In this document: positions 8,037 to 9,668 of the stretch, piece by piece
Layout: every line of letters begins with the position of its first letter
Position numbering within the stretch: position 1 is the first letter of the stretch
Origin: an uncultured Methylobacillus sp.
GTDB taxonomy: Bacteria; Pseudomonadota; Gammaproteobacteria; Burkholderiales; Methylophilaceae
Assembly: GCA_946478865.1 (NCBI GenBank)
Contig: CAMLDO010000051.1
Span: 1 to 9,668, forward strand
Reading direction: 5' to 3'
Length of the DNA: 9,668 nucleotides
The notes under the pieces: generated by a model
Database searches by the model: none
The model's input: only the letters and a program-made list of their open reading frames with translations
What the model was told of the DNA's origin: nothing
Program-made: the position numbers and the translations under genes

Positions 8037-9647
8037 TCAAGCCTTGTCCGGGTTCAGAATCTTCAGCTTGTCGCCAGGGGTGATGCGCGAACCGTTCAGA
8101 TTGTTCCAGCGCTTGATCTCGGAGGCGCTTACATCGAACTTGCGCGCGATACTCGATAGCGTATCGCCACGGCGCACGACGTAATTGCTCTTGGCACTCT
8201 TGAGCTTGGCGGAGCGAGTCGCCATACGCTTGGGTGCATCTTCGTCCACCTGCACGAGCAGCACTTGGCCCTTCTTGAGCTTGTCCGACTTCAGGTGATT
8301 GAGATTGCGCAGCTCCTTGGACGACACGCCATAGCGCTTGGCGACGGCAGCGAGAGTTTCGCCGCGCTTGACCAGGTGGCGCTTGGTGGAGAAGGAGGCG
8401 GTGACGGTCTCTTCCTCTTCCTGCTGATCCGGAATATCTTCGGCGGTAAAAATGTCTTCCGCCGATTCGCTTTGCAACGGAACAAGCAGTTGGTGCGAGG
8501 ATTTGAATTTACCCTTGTGGCTGATGCCGTTGACGTCGCGCAGTTCTTCCGCCGTAACGCCGAACTTTTTGGCAATCTTCTCGACACTTTCGCCGCGCTT
8601 GGCGTAGTAGGTCTGCCAGCTTACCAGCGGCTTATCGTAAGCCGCCAAGTTTGTTTCGAAAGTTTCGTCGGCACCCATGGGCAGCAGGATCTCGTGGGTA
8701 CTGTCGGTCGAGGTCAGCACCGGACGGTTGTATTCGGGATTGAGCGATTTGAACTCTTCGTCCGACACTCCTGCGAGCTTGGCTGCGAGCGCGGCATCGA
8801 TCTGCTTGGGGGCATTCACCTTGGTGAAATACGGCTGGTTGGCGATCGGCTGGATGTTGAGGCCGTATTGCTCGGGATTGGTGACGATATTCTTCACTGC
8901 CTGCAGCTTGGGCACGTAATTCCGGGTCTCCGGCGGCAGTTGCAGGCTTTGGTAATCGGTCGGCAGGCCGCGCTTGCGGTTGCGTTCGATGGCGCGCATC
9001 ACCGTGCCTTCTCCCGCGTTGTAGGCCGCGAGAGCGAGATCCCAGGTGCCGAACATCACGTGCAGTTTTTGCAGGTAGTTGAGCGCTGCATCCGTGGCTG
9101 CCGTCACGTCGCGGCGATTGTCCACCCACCAGTTCTGTTTGAGGCCGAAATTCTTGCCGGTGGAGGGAATGAATTGCCAGATGCCGGAGGCCTTGCTGGT
9201 CGACATCGCGGTCGGGTTGAAGGCGCTCTCCACCATGGGCAGCAGCGCGATTTCGGTCGGCATCCCGCGTTTCTGCACTTCCTCGACGATGTGGTAGAGA
9301 TACTTCTGGCTACGACCGATCATGCGCTTCACATAATCGGGGCGAGAGGCGTACCAGGACTCGTGCGCAGCCGTCATGGGAGAATTGATTTCAGGCATGG
9401 CATAGCCGCTCTTGATGCGCTGCCACAAGTCGGCCTGCTTGGCCGCATCTTCGGCGGGACTGGTGTCCTGAGTGTAGTTTTCGAGCGTGAGAGGTTCGGA
9501 GGTGGTGCCCAGTTGCAGGGTTTCAGGGCCGATGGATGCATCTTCCAGCAGGGTGATTTCCTCGCCGGCGAGATTGGTTTCGGCGTGAGCCGCCGGGACC
9601 AGGAAAAGCGCAAGAACAGATAGCTTCAGCAGAGATTTTGCAAGCAT
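8037..9647 (-). CDS. mltD: MltD-like lytic murein transglycosylase with three LysM domains
   Basis: A 536-residue periplasmic enzyme that cleaves the MurNAc-GlcNAc bond of peptidoglycan to form 1,6-anhydro-muropeptides. A signal peptide ends near VPAAHA (17-22). The catalytic SLT domain covers about 95-225: the acid is Glu140 in PMVESAFNP, followed by SGIWQFIPSTGKNFGL (154-169) and LALAAYNAGEGTV (204-216), all typical of the MltD branch. Three peptidoglycan-binding LysM modules follow, at about 343-390, 423-467 and 488-532, joined by an acidic linker (about 392-415). The stretch 273-323 may be a further degenerate LysM-like module. E. coli MltD is a 452-residue lipoprotein with two LysM modules; this one is longer and has no lipobox cysteine, so it is predicted soluble. 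The ATG at 9647 directly precedes the signal peptide; the ribosome site is weak. Its promoter lies beyond the window. It leads the apparent operon seen here. Confidence 0.95.
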   Translation of the reverse strand: MLAKSLLKLSVLALFLVPAAHAETNLAGEEITLLEDASIGPETLQLGTTSEPLTLENYTQDTSPAEDAAKQADLWQRIKSGYAMPEINSPMTAAHESWYASRPDYVKRMIGRSQKYLYHIVEEVQKRGMPTEIALLPMVESAFNPTAMSTSKASGIWQFIPSTGKNFGLKQNWWVDNRRDVTAATDAALNYLQKLHVMFGTWDLALAAYNAGEGTVMRAIERNRKRGLPTDYQSLQLPPETRNYVPKLQAVKNIVTNPEQYGLNIQPIANQPYFTKVNAPKQIDAALAAKLAGVSDEEFKSLNPEYNRPVLTSTDSTHEILLPMGADETFETNLAAYDKPLVSWQTYYAKRGESVEKIAKKFGVTAEELRDVNGISHKGKFKSSHQLLVPLQSESAEDIFTAEDIPDQQEEEETVTASFSTKRHLVKRGETLAAVAKRYGVSSKELRNLNHLKSDKLKKGQVLLVQVDEDAPKRMATRSAKLKSAKSNYVVRRGDTLSSIARKFDVSASEIKRWNNLNGSRITPGDKLKILNPDKA

Positions 9648-9668
9648 GAGACGTGTCTTCGGGAAGCC

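Noticed and set aside
8265..9623. 452-codon open frame on the + strand opposite mltD
   Set aside because: It is antisense to a gene with clear catalytic, LysM and signal-peptide features. Its translation is low-complexity in character (rich in G, L, V, H) with no recognisable domain. Long antisense frames are expected from the codon bias of this DNA.

Overview
The window looks like the chromosome of a betaproteobacterium, most plausibly Nitrosomonadales (Gallionellaceae/Methylophilaceae-like). This rests on gene content, protein character, moderately high GC, and the order tRNA-Asp, ppiD, then fabI nearby. As I recall it, that order is common in betaproteobacteria; I could not run a search. 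Nothing suggests a phage, insertion sequence, CRISPR array or recent transfer. The region is densely packed core-type DNA.

Layout. Bases 1-53 are the 3' part of a tRNA-Asp(GTC), followed by a strong hairpin terminator (61-90) and a short promoter-bearing spacer. ppiD (242-2140, + strand) encodes a membrane-anchored periplasmic parvulin/SurA-type foldase. It ends at a bidirectional hairpin terminator (2160-2188). Everything beyond that is on the - strand and reads toward ppiD, in the order mltD (9647-8037), an oppA-like lipoprotein (8020-6365), an oppB-like permease (6368-5349), an oppC-like permease (5352-4522), fabI (4521-3727), cheR (3716-2829) and a receiver-less cheB (2809-2219).

The seven - strand genes are separated by at most 19 bp. 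Two junctions overlap as ATGA and one is a TAA directly followed by ATG. They therefore look like one transcription unit ending at the shared terminator. Most members act in or on the cell envelope: murein cleavage (MltD), peptide uptake (OppABC-like), fatty acid synthesis (FabI), and methylation/demethylation of a membrane receptor (CheR/CheB).

The most noteworthy points are three. A CheR/CheB pair sits in a fabI operon with no receptor or kinase nearby, and its CheB consists only of the methylesterase domain. The peptide transporter has no ATPase gene in the window. A murein hydrolase lies directly upstream of a peptide-binding lipoprotein, which hints at murein-peptide recovery. I found no clearly undescribed system; the fabI-cheR-cheB arrangement is the best candidate for follow-up.
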